Notes: generated by a model from the sequence alone, not told the origin. Counted from the stretch's first letter, positions 25,759 to 33,769 are shown. The stretch: 49,991 nt of DNA from Streptomyces malaysiensis subsp. samsunensis (GCF_024519315.1 NZ_JANIIC010000068.1:1-49991), one strand, 5' to 3'. Numbers and translations are program-made.

Positions 25759-25928
25759 CCATGGCTCCTCGGTGGGGCCGGTGGCTGGCGTATGTGCGCG
25801 TGTCACCGGCAAAGAGGAAAGGAGGGGGCAAACATCCGGGAATCCGCCCAGACCCGGGGAACAGTAGCGGCCGATGCACCCACTCGGCCTCGGGGAGCCG
25901 TCTGTATTAACTCGATAAGATGATCGTG

Positions 25929-25940
25929 CCCCGCACGGGG
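25929..25940 (-). terminator. Short hairpin between MIB operon region and NAD(P)-binding gene
   Basis: CCCCG and CGGGG pair around a two-base loop, 14 bases after the stop of the minus-strand NmrA-like gene. Short but well placed for a terminator that keeps that gene separate from the 2-methylisoborneol operon. Confidence 0.35.
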
Positions 25941-25953
25941 TTTGCCCGGATGC

Positions 25954-26802
25954 TCAGCGGAAGTCGTCGGCGTGGCCGAGGGCCCACTGGGCGTAGGTGT
26001 GCGCCGGCGTGCCGGTGATCTTCTCGACGATGGCGGAGGTCGGGGCCGGTGCGGCGGTGCCGGCGGCCCACTGACCCACGATCGCCTCGGCCAAGGCCGG
26101 ATGCATCGTTCTGCCGACTTCCGCGCGAGCCTGCTCGTCCGAGATGTGTTCGATCCGGATGTGCCGGTCGATGGCCTCGCCGATGTGCTCGATCTGGCGT
26201 TGCAGGGTCAGGGACTCGGCCCCGTAGATGGTGTAGGACTGGTGGGAGTGGCCCGGTTCGGTCAACGCGGTCACCGCGAGCGCCGCGATGTCCTTCTCGT
26301 GTACGGGTGCCGACTGCGCCAGCGGGTAGGGAAGGCGGACGACGTTGTCGGTGCGGATGGATTCGGCCCACCAGGTGCGGGTGTTGATGGCGAACGTCCC
26401 CGGCCTGATGAACGTCCAGTCCATGCCGGACCGTTGGATGGCCTGCTCGATCGTGCGGTTCTGACGGGGGACCGGGTGGTCGGCGTCGGGGTTCAGGACC
26501 GACACCGACGAGAGCAGAACCACCTGCCGGATCCCCGCGGCTTCGGCCGCCGCGGCGACCTTCTCGATGTCGTAGGGCTTCTGGGGATCGAGCATTCCGT
26601 AGAGGAACGCCTTGTCGGCACCGTCGAGCGCCGCGGGCAGCGTCTCGGGGCGCTCCAGGTCGGCGACGACCGGTTCCGCCCCGGGCGTCAAGTCCGGGGC
26701 CGGGGTTCTGCTGACCGCCCTGACCCGCTCACCGGCGGCCAGCAGGCCATCGGCCACATGACGACCCACGTTGCCGCGGGCGCCGAATACAACCGTCACC
26801 AT
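25954..26802 (-). CDS. NmrA-like NAD(P)-binding protein
   Basis: The 282-residue protein opens with a Rossmann motif, VVFGARGNVGRHVADGL, followed by RAVSRTP. It has the atypical-SDR layout of NmrA/HSCARG/quinone-oxidoreductase-2 proteins, with VVLLSSVSVLN, FIRPGTFAINTRTW and HEKDIAALAVTAL. There is no catalytic Tyr-x3-Lys, as usual for this group. Members act as redox sensors or as NAD(P)H-dependent reductases, and no substrate can be given. The start is an ATG within CATGACGG... read on the minus strand, with GGAGG seven bases upstream. It is followed by the 2-methylisoborneol operon but a hairpin and 190 bases separate them. Confidence 0.8.
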   Translation of the reverse strand: MVTVVFGARGNVGRHVADGLLAAGERVRAVSRTPAPDLTPGAEPVVADLERPETLPAALDGADKAFLYGMLDPQKPYDIEKVAAAAEAAGIRQVVLLSSVSVLNPDADHPVPRQNRTIEQAIQRSGMDWTFIRPGTFAINTRTWWAESIRTDNVVRLPYPLAQSAPVHEKDIAALAVTALTEPGHSHQSYTIYGAESLTLQRQIEHIGEAIDRHIRIEHISDEQARAEVGRTMHPALAEAIVGQWAAGTAAPAPTSAIVEKITGTPAHTYAQWALGHADDFR

Positions 26803-26963
26803 GACGGGACCTCCTGTTGGTTGTGGACTGTTGTCCGTGGATGTGAATCGCCGCTCGGCCGGCGGCGCGGCGCCGGGACGGTCGGCCGCGATGGACGCGG
26901 GTGAGGATTCCGCTGCCGCCGCGGGCGCCCGAGGCGGGCCCGCCCGATCGTCCCGGTCCCCGG

Positions 26964-27845
26964 TCAGGGCTGGATGTTCTCCAGGTCCTCCAGAAGGCGC
27001 GGATGCTTGGGCTCCCAGCCGAGCGCCTGCCGGGTGTGGGCGCTGGAGGACGGCTGGTCGCCGGCGAAGATCGGGCCGAGCGGACCGTAGGTCTCCGCCG
27101 GTACCGACTCGACCGGCAGGCCCAGCCGCCGGCCGATGACCGCGGCGATGTCACGCACCTGGTCCCCCTCGTCGGCCACGGCGTGCCAGGAGCTACCGGC
27201 CGGTGCCCGCTCCAGGGCGATCCGGAAGAGGACCGCCGCGTCGAGCGCGTGCACGGCCGGCCAACGCTGCGCGCCGTCGCCAGGGTAGCCGGACACTCCA
27301 CTCCGGCGTGCGATGTCGGTCAGCAGACCGGCGAACCCGCCGGTGCCCTGGTTGTGCACCGTGCGCGGCAGGCGTACGGCCGTGCTCCGGACCCCGCGCG
27401 AGGCCAGCCCCAGGGCCGCCGTGACCGCGAGGCCGCGACCGCCGACCGGTCCGTCGGTGGGCGGCGGGTCGGCCTCGGTGGAGGCGCGGCCCGGCACCCA
27501 GGGCGTGCCCGAGGCGGTGACGAAGGGGCGGTCGCTGCCGATGAGTTCCTCGCCGATGGCGGCGATGGCGGCGCTTTCCTCGGCGACCGCCTTGGCGACG
27601 GCCTCGGCGCTGCTGAAGTCGTTGGCGAACGCGAGGTGGATCACTCCGTCGGCCTGGGCGGCGCCGGCGCGAAGGACGTCCGGATCGGCGAGGGCTCCCC
27701 GGAGCGGCTCGGCGCCGGCCGCCTCGGCGACCTGCGCGGATGCCTCGGAGCGGGCGAGTGAGAGGACGGTGTGGCCGTTGCCGAGGAGTTCGGCGACGAC
27801 GGCGGAACCGATCAGGCCGGTGCCACCGGTGACAAAGACGTGCAT
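26964..27845 (-). CDS. NAD-dependent epimerase/dehydratase family protein (extended SDR)
   Basis: The 293-residue protein begins with the TGxxGxxG Rossmann motif (FVTGGTGLIGSAVVAELL). It has the layout of small extended or atypical SDRs: GVIHLAFANDFSS, TASGTPW, then VHALDAAVLFRIALE, and the late QALGWEPKHPRLLEDL. The usual Tyr-x3-Lys pair is not evident, which is common in this subgroup often annotated as putative NAD-dependent epimerases. It is divergent from the TetR gene, and two perfect operators lie between the two starts. It is therefore almost certainly the main target of that repressor. The natural ligand is unknown. Confidence 0.82.
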   Translation of the reverse strand: MHVFVTGGTGLIGSAVVAELLGNGHTVLSLARSEASAQVAEAAGAEPLRGALADPDVLRAGAAQADGVIHLAFANDFSSAEAVAKAVAEESAAIAAIGEELIGSDRPFVTASGTPWVPGRASTEADPPPTDGPVGGRGLAVTAALGLASRGVRSTAVRLPRTVHNQGTGGFAGLLTDIARRSGVSGYPGDGAQRWPAVHALDAAVLFRIALERAPAGSSWHAVADEGDQVRDIAAVIGRRLGLPVESVPAETYGPLGPIFAGDQPSSSAHTRQALGWEPKHPRLLEDLENIQP

Positions 27846-27861
27846 GGAAACTCTCCCACGA

Positions 27862-27885
27862 GTGATGGGACTCTTGTCCCATCAC
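27862..27885. promoter_or_regulatory. TetR operator O1
   Basis: A 24-base palindrome: arms GTGATGGGAC and GTCCCATCAC around TCTT. It lies 17 bases from the start of the epimerase-like gene. It is the exact reverse complement of O2. Confidence 0.85.
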
Positions 27886-27894
27886 ATTAGCAGG

Positions 27895-27918
27895 GTGATG
27901 GGACAAGAGTCCCATCAC
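27895..27918. promoter_or_regulatory. TetR operator O2
   Basis: Second copy of the 24-base palindrome in the opposite orientation (spacer AAGA). Its centre is 33 bases from that of O1, about three DNA turns, so both sites face the same side of the helix. It lies 14 bases before the TetR start and should mediate autoregulation. Confidence 0.85.
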
Positions 27919-27931
27919 GTATGATGGGCGC

Positions 27932-28510
27932 ATGGGTCGGTGGGAACCAGGGGCGCGCGAACGCCTCGTCGTGGCTGCTGTCGACCTGTTCACCGAGCAG
28001 GGGTACGACGCCACCACGGTCGCGCAGATCGCCGAGCGCGCCGGGGTCACCAAAAGCACCTTCTTCCGGCACTTCCCCGATAAGCGCGAGCTGCTGGTGG
28101 CCGGGCAGGAGACGCTCAGCCGACTGCTGGCGGAGGGGATCGCGGAGGCGCCCGCCGACGCCAGCCCGCTGGAGGCGGTCGCCGCCGGTCTCGAGCGCGC
28201 ATCGAGCGCGATGGGCGCCGTGAATCGGGAGCTCGCCCCCCGGCTGAAGGCGGCCATCGCCGCCAGCGCCGAGCTCCAGGAGCGTGACGCCCTCAAGAGC
28301 GTCAGCCTCGCGGCCGCGATGACCGCCGCCCTGATCGCCCGCGGCGTGCCCGATTCGACCGCGGCTCTCGCGGGCGAGCTGGGCGTCCTCGCCTTCAAAC
28401 GGGGGTACGCGGAATGGTCCGAGGGCGACAGCGACGGCAAGGACGAGCTGGCCAGTTACGCCCTGGTGGCCCTGGACGAGCTGCGTGCGGCGAGCGCGTC
28501 GCTGGGCTGA
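27932..28510 (+). CDS. TetR-family repressor
   Basis: The 192-residue protein has the TetR N-terminal HTH: ARERLVVAAVDLFTEQGYDATTVAQIAERAGVTKSTFFRHFPDKREL, quoted here only by its parts ERAGVTKSTFFRHF and LFTEQGYDATTV. An alanine-rich ligand-binding domain completes it. It is divergent from the epimerase-like gene, with two identical palindromes between them that are the obvious binding sites. A small-molecule inducer related to that enzyme's substrate is likely. The stop is 20 bases from that of the convergent LysR gene. The start is the ATG at 27932; no strong ribosome site is visible, and translation may be leaderless or nearly so. Confidence 0.88.
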   Translation: MGRWEPGARERLVVAAVDLFTEQGYDATTVAQIAERAGVTKSTFFRHFPDKRELLVAGQETLSRLLAEGIAEAPADASPLEAVAAGLERASSAMGAVNRELAPRLKAAIAASAELQERDALKSVSLAAAMTAALIARGVPDSTAALAGELGVLAFKRGYAEWSEGDSDGKDELASYALVALDELRAASASLG

Positions 28511-28530
28511 CGGACAGCCTCACCCGCCGT

Positions 28531-29382
28531 TCATGGAACCGTGGTCAGACGTGTCGCCACCCGGATCAGGTCGGCCACCGCGCGAAGTCGGCTCTGCGGG
28601 GGCCAGGCGAGCACCGTGGTCACGGGCGGAGCGTCCAGGACCGGCACGGCGGCGAGGTCCCGGCGCAGGCCGGTGGCGGCGGACTCGGGGATGATCACGG
28701 TCGTCCGGCCGAGCGCGATCAGCTGGAAGAGCTGGGTCAGATTCCGTACCTCCGCCCCTGGTCCCTCCGGATAGTCGCCATCGGGACCGGGCCAGCGAGC
28801 CATCGGGAGTTCCGGCAATTCGGTGACCTCGGCGGCCCGAATCCGTGAGCGGCCGGCAAGTGGGTGGGAGGTGGGCAGGATCGCCACCTGCCGCTCGGTA
28901 TACAGAATTTCGGTGTCGAGTCCGGCCGTCGAATCGAATGGCAAGTGCAGCAGAGCCACATCGGCCTGCCCATTCTTCAGCAACTTCTGGTGCTGATGTG
29001 CCTCGCAGAGCAGGAGATCGACGGTGGCCGCGCCGGGTTCCGCGCGGTGGGCGTCGAGGAGTTTGGCCAGCAACTCGTCGGCGGTGCCGGATTTGGCGGC
29101 GAGGACCAGGTGGGGACGCCTTTGCGCGGCCTGCTGGGTACGCCGTTCGGCCGTGGCCACCGCGCTGAGGATGGCGCGCCCCTCGGACAGCAGCACGGCT
29201 CCGGCCTCGGTGAGCGTCACCTTGCGGCTGGTGCGCTCCAGAAGCGTGACCCCGAGTTGTCGTTCGAGCCGGGCGAGGGCGCGGGACAGGGGCGGCTGGG
29301 CTATGTCCAGACGCTGGGCGGCCCTGCCGAAGTGCAGTTCCTCGGCGATGGCGACGAAGTACCGCAGCTCGCGTATCTCCAT
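28531..29382 (-). CDS. LysR-family regulator
   Basis: This 283-residue regulator opens with the standard LysR winged helix: MEIRELRYFVAIAEELHFGRAA, cut here to its core FVAIAEELHFGRAAQRL, then PPLSRALARLERQLG and LLERTSRKVTLTEAG. The rest is a two-lobed effector-binding domain (VDLLLCEAHQHQKLL, VALLHLPFD, TVIIPESAA). It is divergent from an SDR oxidoreductase gene with 105 bases between, which is the normal LysR-target arrangement, so that SDR is its likely target. An ATG at 29382 is the only start that gives the conserved N-terminus; longer in-frame readings upstream are not credible. Confidence 0.88.
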   Translation of the reverse strand: MEIRELRYFVAIAEELHFGRAAQRLDIAQPPLSRALARLERQLGVTLLERTSRKVTLTEAGAVLLSEGRAILSAVATAERRTQQAAQRRPHLVLAAKSGTADELLAKLLDAHRAEPGAATVDLLLCEAHQHQKLLKNGQADVALLHLPFDSTAGLDTEILYTERQVAILPTSHPLAGRSRIRAAEVTELPELPMARWPGPDGDYPEGPGAEVRNLTQLFQLIALGRTTVIIPESAATGLRRDLAAVPVLDAPPVTTVLAWPPQSRLRAVADLIRVATRLTTVP

Positions 29383-29487
29383 ATGTGCACCGTATCTCCG
29401 GCGGACGGTCGATCGATGTCGCCCGGGTATCGCTGCGCTACCGAGATGGTGTTGGTGCCCGGTCGCGGCGCGGCCATGCTGGCTGCC

Positions 29488-30213
29488 ATGAGTGAGAAGA
29501 CGATCGCGCTGGTCACGGGTGCGAACAAGGGAATCGGGTACGAGATCGCGGCCGGGCTGGGCGCATTGGGCTGGAGCGTCGGTGTCGGCGCCCGGGACGA
29601 GCGGCGCAGGGCGGAGGCCGTGGCGAAACTGCGCGCGGCGGGTGCCGACGCGTTCGGCGTGCCCTTGGACGTGACCGACGACGGGAGCGTGACCGCCGCC
29701 GCGCGGCTGATCGAGGAGCGGGCGGGACGCCTCGACGTGCTGGTCAACAACGCCGGTGTCGCGGGCGGCTGGCCGGAGGCGCCCACGACCATCGACCTGG
29801 AGACCGTGCGGCGGCTGGTGGAGACCAACGTCATCGGCGTCATCCGGGTCACCAACGCGATGCTGCCGCTGCTGCGCCACTCGGCCCACCCGCGGATCGT
29901 CAACCAGTCCAGCCATGTCGGCTCTCTGGCCCTCCAGACCGCGCCCGATGCCGACCTCGGAGGGATCAGCGGGGCTTACGCGCCGACGAAGACCCATCTC
30001 AACGCCGTCACCATCCAGTACGCCAAGGAGCTGAGCGGCACCAACATCCTGATCAACAACGCCTGCCCCGGCTACGTGGCCACCGACCTCAATGGGTTCA
30101 GCGGTACGCAGACGCCCGAGCAGGGCGCGGCGATCGCGATCCGGTTGGCCACGCTGCCCGACGACGGCCCCACCGGGCAGCTGTTCGACGACAAGGGAGT
30201 CGTGCCCTGGTGA
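29488..30213 (+). CDS. SDR-family NADP-dependent oxidoreductase
   Basis: The 241-residue classical SDR has the cofactor motif TGANKGIGYEIA, the NNAG motif (VLVNNAGVAGG), Ser in the NQSSHVGSL strand, and the catalytic pair in AYAPTKTHLNA (Tyr-x3-Lys). The PG motif follows in NACPGYVATDLNG. The group resembles carbonyl-reductase-like SDRs that act on small ketones or aldehydes, and the substrate is unknown. It is divergent from a LysR gene that probably controls it. The start at 29488 gives MSEKTIALVTG; an ATG twelve bases upstream is an alternative. Confidence 0.88.
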   Translation: MSEKTIALVTGANKGIGYEIAAGLGALGWSVGVGARDERRRAEAVAKLRAAGADAFGVPLDVTDDGSVTAAARLIEERAGRLDVLVNNAGVAGGWPEAPTTIDLETVRRLVETNVIGVIRVTNAMLPLLRHSAHPRIVNQSSHVGSLALQTAPDADLGGISGAYAPTKTHLNAVTIQYAKELSGTNILINNACPGYVATDLNGFSGTQTPEQGAAIAIRLATLPDDGPTGQLFDDKGVVPW

Positions 30214-30240
30214 TGGTCCGATGCGTTCCCAGGGGGCCCG

Positions 30241-30396
30241 CTACTTATTGGCGTGGTCGCCCACGTAGAACAAGAGGATCACGAACCCCGCGATGATGTG
30301 GGTGGCGAAGACGTAGATGAAGACGCGCAGCTTGATGCCGCGCTCCTTCCAGCTCTCGTCGTCCGGCCCCGTACCGGCCTTCTCCGTCTCGCTCAC
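30241..30396 (-). CDS. Small single-span membrane protein (DUF6126-like)
   Basis: A 51-residue protein from a GTG that follows GGGAG by eight bases. The first 22 residues are charged (SETEKAGTGPDDESWKERG). A single hydrophobic segment (VFIYVFATHIIAGFVILLFYVG) and a short DHANK tail follow. This layout matches a family of very short Streptomyces proteins I recall as DUF6126, of unknown role. It lies downstream of the ArsR gene on the same strand with 150 bases between. Confidence 0.72.
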   Translation of the reverse strand: MSETEKAGTGPDDESWKERGIKLRVFIYVFATHIIAGFVILLFYVGDHANK

Positions 30397-30547
30397 CGTG
30401 TCATCTCCCTGCTGTGTGCGTGGGCCCGCGAAGGAATCCGGGACGTTACGAGGACGGCCTCGCCGCAGCGCTCGACGGCCGGCCCGGCGCTGACATCGCC
30501 GCCGCCGGCCTGCCGCCGCCACGGTGGCCGGAACCCGACGGTGCCGG

Positions 30548-30895
30548 TCACCGTGCCGTCTCCGCCGCCCGCAGTTCGTCCAGCAGGTCCTGCCGGTCGG
30601 CGAGCAACACGGCCAGGATCCGCCGCGCGGCGGCGAGCAACTCCGCGACATCGCCGCCCGCCAGCGCGTAGACCACCGTCGACCCGGTGCGCGTCGCGGT
30701 CACGATCCCGGAGCGGCGCAACACGGCCAGCTGCTGGGACAGGTTCGACGGCTCGACCTCGATCGCCGCCAGCAGGTCCCGCACCGGCTTCGGTCCGTCC
30801 TGGAGCAGCTCCAGCACCCGGATGCGTACCGGGTGCCCCAGCATCCGGAAGAACTCGGCCTTCGCCTCATAGAGGGGAACGGGCATCTGGATCAC
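30548..30895 (-). CDS. ArsR-family winged-helix regulator
   Basis: The 115-residue protein has the ArsR fold: VPLYEAKAEFFRMLGHPVRIRVLELL, here by its core FFRMLGHPVRIRVLELL, then the recognition helix EPSNLSQQLAVLRRSGIV and the wing ATRTGSTVVYAL. There are no Cys residues, so it does not sense metals by thiolates. The GTG start overlaps the stop of the preceding small gene (GTGA). Two similar proteins occur in this window, one intact (34415-34765) and one gutted (31326-31466) in front of the SulP gene. The intergenic palindromes at 31129-31227 are candidate binding sites. Confidence 0.87.
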   Translation of the reverse strand: MIQMPVPLYEAKAEFFRMLGHPVRIRVLELLQDGPKPVRDLLAAIEVEPSNLSQQLAVLRRSGIVTATRTGSTVVYALAGGDVAELLAAARRILAVLLADRQDLLDELRAAETAR

Positions 30896-31086
30896 CCCTC
30901 TTCCGTTTCCATCTCGTCTTCCTCGACATCCACTCCGAGCCCGCGCGCAACCCGCACCGCGTCGTCCAGCTCGTCCTCGGCCACGGCCACGGCATAGGCG
31001 TCCTCGGACTCCAATGCCTCCTCCAGAGCCGCTCGCGCCTGACGCACCCGCTCCAGCAGAGCCTCGGCGAACACGGGCCTGCCCAT
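30892..31086 (-). CDS. Small acidic conserved protein, unknown function
   Basis: A 64-residue, strongly acidic protein (MGRPVFAEALLERVRQARAA, then EALESEDAYAVAVAEDELDD), predicted to be nearly all helical. I do not recognise a domain, but the length and the four-base overlap with the ArsR start argue for a real gene, and I recall similar small proteins beside ArsR genes in Streptomyces. It is the first gene of a two-gene operon with that regulator. A GGAGAT ribosome site lies upstream of its ATG. Confidence 0.68.
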   Translation of the reverse strand: MGRPVFAEALLERVRQARAALEEALESEDAYAVAVAEDELDDAVRVARGLGVDVEEDEMETEEG

Positions 31087-31128
31087 CCGGATCTCCTCCC
31101 TGGTGGCCGCTCCATGGTAACTAGTGAA

Positions 31129-31144
31129 TTGAAGAACTCTTCAA
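31129..31144. promoter_or_regulatory. Palindrome upstream of the small-protein/ArsR operon
   Basis: TTGAAGA-AC-TCTTCAA is a perfect 16-base palindrome, 43 bases upstream of the acidic small-protein start in AT-richer DNA. It is a candidate operator for one of the ArsR proteins. Confidence 0.55.
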
Positions 31145-31192
31145 GCGTAGCGGTTCCACCGTCCCACGCCCGCCCGAGCGGGGCGCTGACAG

Positions 31193-31227
31193 ATGTATGG
31201 ATTGCAAAATTTCGCAAGTCCATACAT
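31193..31227. promoter_or_regulatory. Long inverted repeat upstream of the SulP operon
   Basis: Nine-base arms ATGTATGGA and TCCATACAT flank an inner TTGC/GCAA pair with one extra base. This imperfect dyad spans about three helical turns and resembles ArsR/SmtB-type operators in shape. It lies about 100 bases before the truncated ArsR-SulP reading frames. Confidence 0.55.
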
Positions 31228-31325
31228 GCTGAAGTGGCTGCGCCCGCTCCACCGGTAGCCGCGGGCGCAGCGCAGTCGTGTCCGCCCCCCACGGGCGGAG
31301 TGTGGATAGGGGAAGCCGAGGGGTC

Positions 31326-31466
31326 GTGTCCGTTCCGCTGTACCAGGCCGAGGCCGAGTTCTTCGCCGACCTGATGAGGGCCGCGCGCCGGATCCTGACC
31401 GAGATGCTCGCGGGGCGGGGCGCGCTGCCGGCGGAGCTGCGGGAAGCCGAGGTAGCCGCGCGATGA
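31326..31466 (+). pseudogene. ArsR-type gene gutted by an in-frame deletion
   Basis: The frame from the GTG at 31326 encodes only 46 residues. The first 12 (VSVPLYQAEAEF) match the start of the ArsR proteins at 30548 and 34415, and residues 15-46 (ADLMRAARRILTEMLAGRGA onward) match their last helix. Everything between, including the whole helix-turn-helix and wing, is missing, yet the frame is kept. Its stop still overlaps the SulP ATG (ATGA), so the remnant may serve as a leader that feeds ribosomes to the transporter gene. The parent was presumably an arsR-sulP operon. Confidence 0.78.
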
Positions 31467-33217
31467 CCTCGGCGATCAGCCGGGCCGCGGCCCGGCTCAC
31501 CGTGCTTCTGCCCACCCGCGCCGACCTGGCGGACATGCGGCACGATCCCCGGCGGGACCTGCTCGCCGGGCTGACCGTGGCGATCGTGGCCCTGCCGCTC
31601 GCGCTCGGCTTCGGCGTCTCCTCCGGTCTGGGGGCGGAGGCGGGCCTGGCCACCGCGGTGGTCGCCGGTGCGCTCGCCGCCGTGTTCGGCGGGTCCAACC
31701 TCCAGGTGTCCGGGCCCACCGGGGCCATGACCGTGGTGCTGGTGCCGATCGTCGGCGAGTACGGGCCGGCCGGGGTGCTGACCGTCGGGCTGATGGCGGG
31801 CGTGATGCTGGTGGCGCTCGCGGCGCTGCGGGCCGGCAAGTACATGAGTTACGTGCCCGCGCCGGTGGTGGAGGGCTTCACCCTCGGTATCGCCTGTGTG
31901 ATCGGATTGCAGCAGGTCCCGAACGCGCTCGGGGTGCCGGCGCCCGAGGGGGACCGCGTGCTGGTGGTGACCTGGCGGGCCGTCGAGGAGTTCGTACGGC
32001 ATCCGAACTGGACGGCGGCCGGATTCGCGGTGTCGGTGGCCGTGGTCATGCTGCTCGGCGCCCGCTGGCGGCCGACCGTCCCGTTCTCCATCCTGGCCGT
32101 CATCGCGGCCACGGCCGTCGCCCAGGTGGCGGGCCTGGACGCGGCGCGGCCGATCGGCGATCTTCCGTCCGGGCTGCCCGCGCCCTCGTTCGGCTTCCTG
32201 GACGCCGGTTCGCTCGGCACGCTGCTCGCTCCGGCCGTGGCGGTGGCGGCGCTGGCGGCCCTGGAGTCGCTGCTGTCGGCCTCGGTGGCGGACGGCATGA
32301 CGGTGGGGCAGAAACACGACCCCGATCGCGAGCTGTTCGGCCAGGGGCTGGCCAACATCGCCGCCCCGCTGTTCGGCGGGGTGCCCGCCACCGGCGCGAT
32401 CGCCCGGACCGCGGTCAACGTCCGCACGGGCGCCGGGTCCCGGCTGGCCGCGCTGACCCATGCCGCGATCCTGGCGGTGACCGTTTTCGCGGCGGCGCCC
32501 CTGGTGTCGAAGATCCCGCTCGCCGCCCTCGCGGGTGTGTTGCTGGCCACCGCGGTCCGCATGATCGAGGTCGGCTCGCTGCGGGCGATGGCCAAGGCCA
32601 CCCGGTCGGATGCGCTGATCCTCGCCCTGACCGCGGCCGCGACCCTCGCGCTCGACCTGGTGTACGCGGTGATCATCGGCCTGGTCGTGGCGGGTGCTCT
32701 CGCCCTGCGCGCGGTGGCCAAACAGGTCCGCTTCGACCAGGTGCCGCTCGACCGGGGCGATCACAGCGACGAGGAGCACGCGCTGCTGGCCGAGCACATC
32801 GTGGCCTACCGGATCGACGGGCCGCTGTTCTTCGCCGCCGCGCCCCGTTTCCTGCTGGAGCTGACCGAGGTGGCCGACGTACGGGTGGTCATCCTGCGCA
32901 TGTCGCGGGTGTCGACCATGGACGCCACCGGTGCCCTCGTTCTCAAGGACGCGGTGGAGAAGCTGCGACGGCGCGGCATCCTCGTCCTGGCCTCCGGGAT
33001 CCGCGCCGGCCAGCGCCAGGTCCTGGACTCCGTCGGCGCGCTGGAACCGCTGCGGCACGACGGCCGGGACTACGCCACCACCCCGGAGGCGATCCGGGCC
33101 GCTCGCGATCACCTGGAGTGGGCGGGAGTCCTGCCCGCGGATGCCGCCGGGCAGAAGCAGAAGGGGGTCCCGAACCCCGCGACACCCCCCGAAATCCGTG
33201 CGGAGGCCGCTCGATGA
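31463..33217 (+). CDS. SulP-family anion transporter with STAS domain
   Basis: The 584-residue protein has about 11-12 membrane segments, beginning with LLAGLTVAIVALPLALGFGVSSG (core VAIVALPLALGFG). It carries the SulP signature region NLQVSGPTGAMTVVLVPIV and the later FGGVPATGAIARTAVNVRTGA. A cytoplasmic STAS domain (about 440-560) contains VVILRMSRVSTMDATGALVLKD. SulP proteins carry sulfate, bicarbonate or other anions, and the substrate cannot be told from sequence. The ATG overlaps the stop of the gutted ArsR frame. A second, short STAS-like protein follows, suggesting shared control. Confidence 0.9.
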   Translation: MTSAISRAAARLTVLLPTRADLADMRHDPRRDLLAGLTVAIVALPLALGFGVSSGLGAEAGLATAVVAGALAAVFGGSNLQVSGPTGAMTVVLVPIVGEYGPAGVLTVGLMAGVMLVALAALRAGKYMSYVPAPVVEGFTLGIACVIGLQQVPNALGVPAPEGDRVLVVTWRAVEEFVRHPNWTAAGFAVSVAVVMLLGARWRPTVPFSILAVIAATAVAQVAGLDAARPIGDLPSGLPAPSFGFLDAGSLGTLLAPAVAVAALAALESLLSASVADGMTVGQKHDPDRELFGQGLANIAAPLFGGVPATGAIARTAVNVRTGAGSRLAALTHAAILAVTVFAAAPLVSKIPLAALAGVLLATAVRMIEVGSLRAMAKATRSDALILALTAAATLALDLVYAVIIGLVVAGALALRAVAKQVRFDQVPLDRGDHSDEEHALLAEHIVAYRIDGPLFFAAAPRFLLELTEVADVRVVILRMSRVSTMDATGALVLKDAVEKLRRRGILVLASGIRAGQRQVLDSVGALEPLRHDGRDYATTPEAIRAARDHLEWAGVLPADAAGQKQKGVPNPATPPEIRAEAAR

Positions 33218-33264
33218 GCCTACGCCCCGCGCCCTTGCGCATGGTCGAGGTCTCCGGTGCGGAG

Positions 33265-33281
33265 GCGCCCCGAAGGGGCGC
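33265..33281 (+). other. Small hairpin between SulP and STAS genes
   Basis: GCGCCCC and GGGGCGC pair around GAA in the 156-base gap after the SulP stop. It may stop part of the transcripts or shield the upstream mRNA. There is no T run. Confidence 0.4.
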
Positions 33282-33373
33282 GGGGCGGTGTCGATGTGCG
33301 GCCGACGGCAAGAGCATCTGGATCACCCGCCCCCGCTGAATCCGACGGGTCGCACCGCAAGGAGGTTCACCCC

Positions 33374-33769
33374 ATGACCATCGAGTGGCACTACACCGTC
33401 GAGCGGGATCACGGCATCCTCTCCGTCGCCGGATACCTGGGCCCGGACGCGGTCCACCGCTTCGCCGGCGCGGTCGGCTGGGTCGCCGCCCGCGGCACCG
33501 GACCGGTCATCCTCGACCTGACCGGGCTGCGCAGCTGGTCCGCCGAGGGCCGGCTGGCCATCACCGAGGCGGCCCACCACCTCGCCGGGGCGGGGCGCGG
33601 CCTGGAAGTGGCCGCCGTCCCCGCCGACGGCTCGCTGGTCCCGCCCGGCGACGGCCCGGACATCCCCGTCCACCGCGACCTGGCCGCCGCCCTCGCCGCG
33701 CACGCCCGGCGCCCATCGGCCCCCGAGGAGGGGCAGCGGGTGCGGCGCACGGACGGCCGGCCCAGCTGA
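33374..33769 (+). CDS. Short STAS-like protein (anti-sigma-factor antagonist fold)
   Basis: This 131-residue protein from an ATG with a perfect AAGGAGG site has the STAS pattern: HGILSVAGYLGPDAVHRF, then GTGPVILDLTGLRSWSAEGRLAI, where the Ser after W sits near the usual phosphorylated position, and an Ala-rich last helix. STAS proteins of this size often bind anti-sigma kinases, but no kinase gene is adjacent. Its position after a SulP gene with its own STAS domain makes a link to the transporter possible. The last 25 residues are charged and probably disordered. Confidence 0.75.
   Translation: MTIEWHYTVERDHGILSVAGYLGPDAVHRFAGAVGWVAARGTGPVILDLTGLRSWSAEGRLAITEAAHHLAGAGRGLEVAAVPADGSLVPPGDGPDIPVHRDLAAALAAHARRPSAPEEGQRVRRTDGRPS

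Noticed and set aside
30397..30547. Possible small gene between the ArsR gene and the small membrane protein
   Set aside because: No frame with ribosome site and reasonable composition; only fragments of Arg/Pro-rich text.
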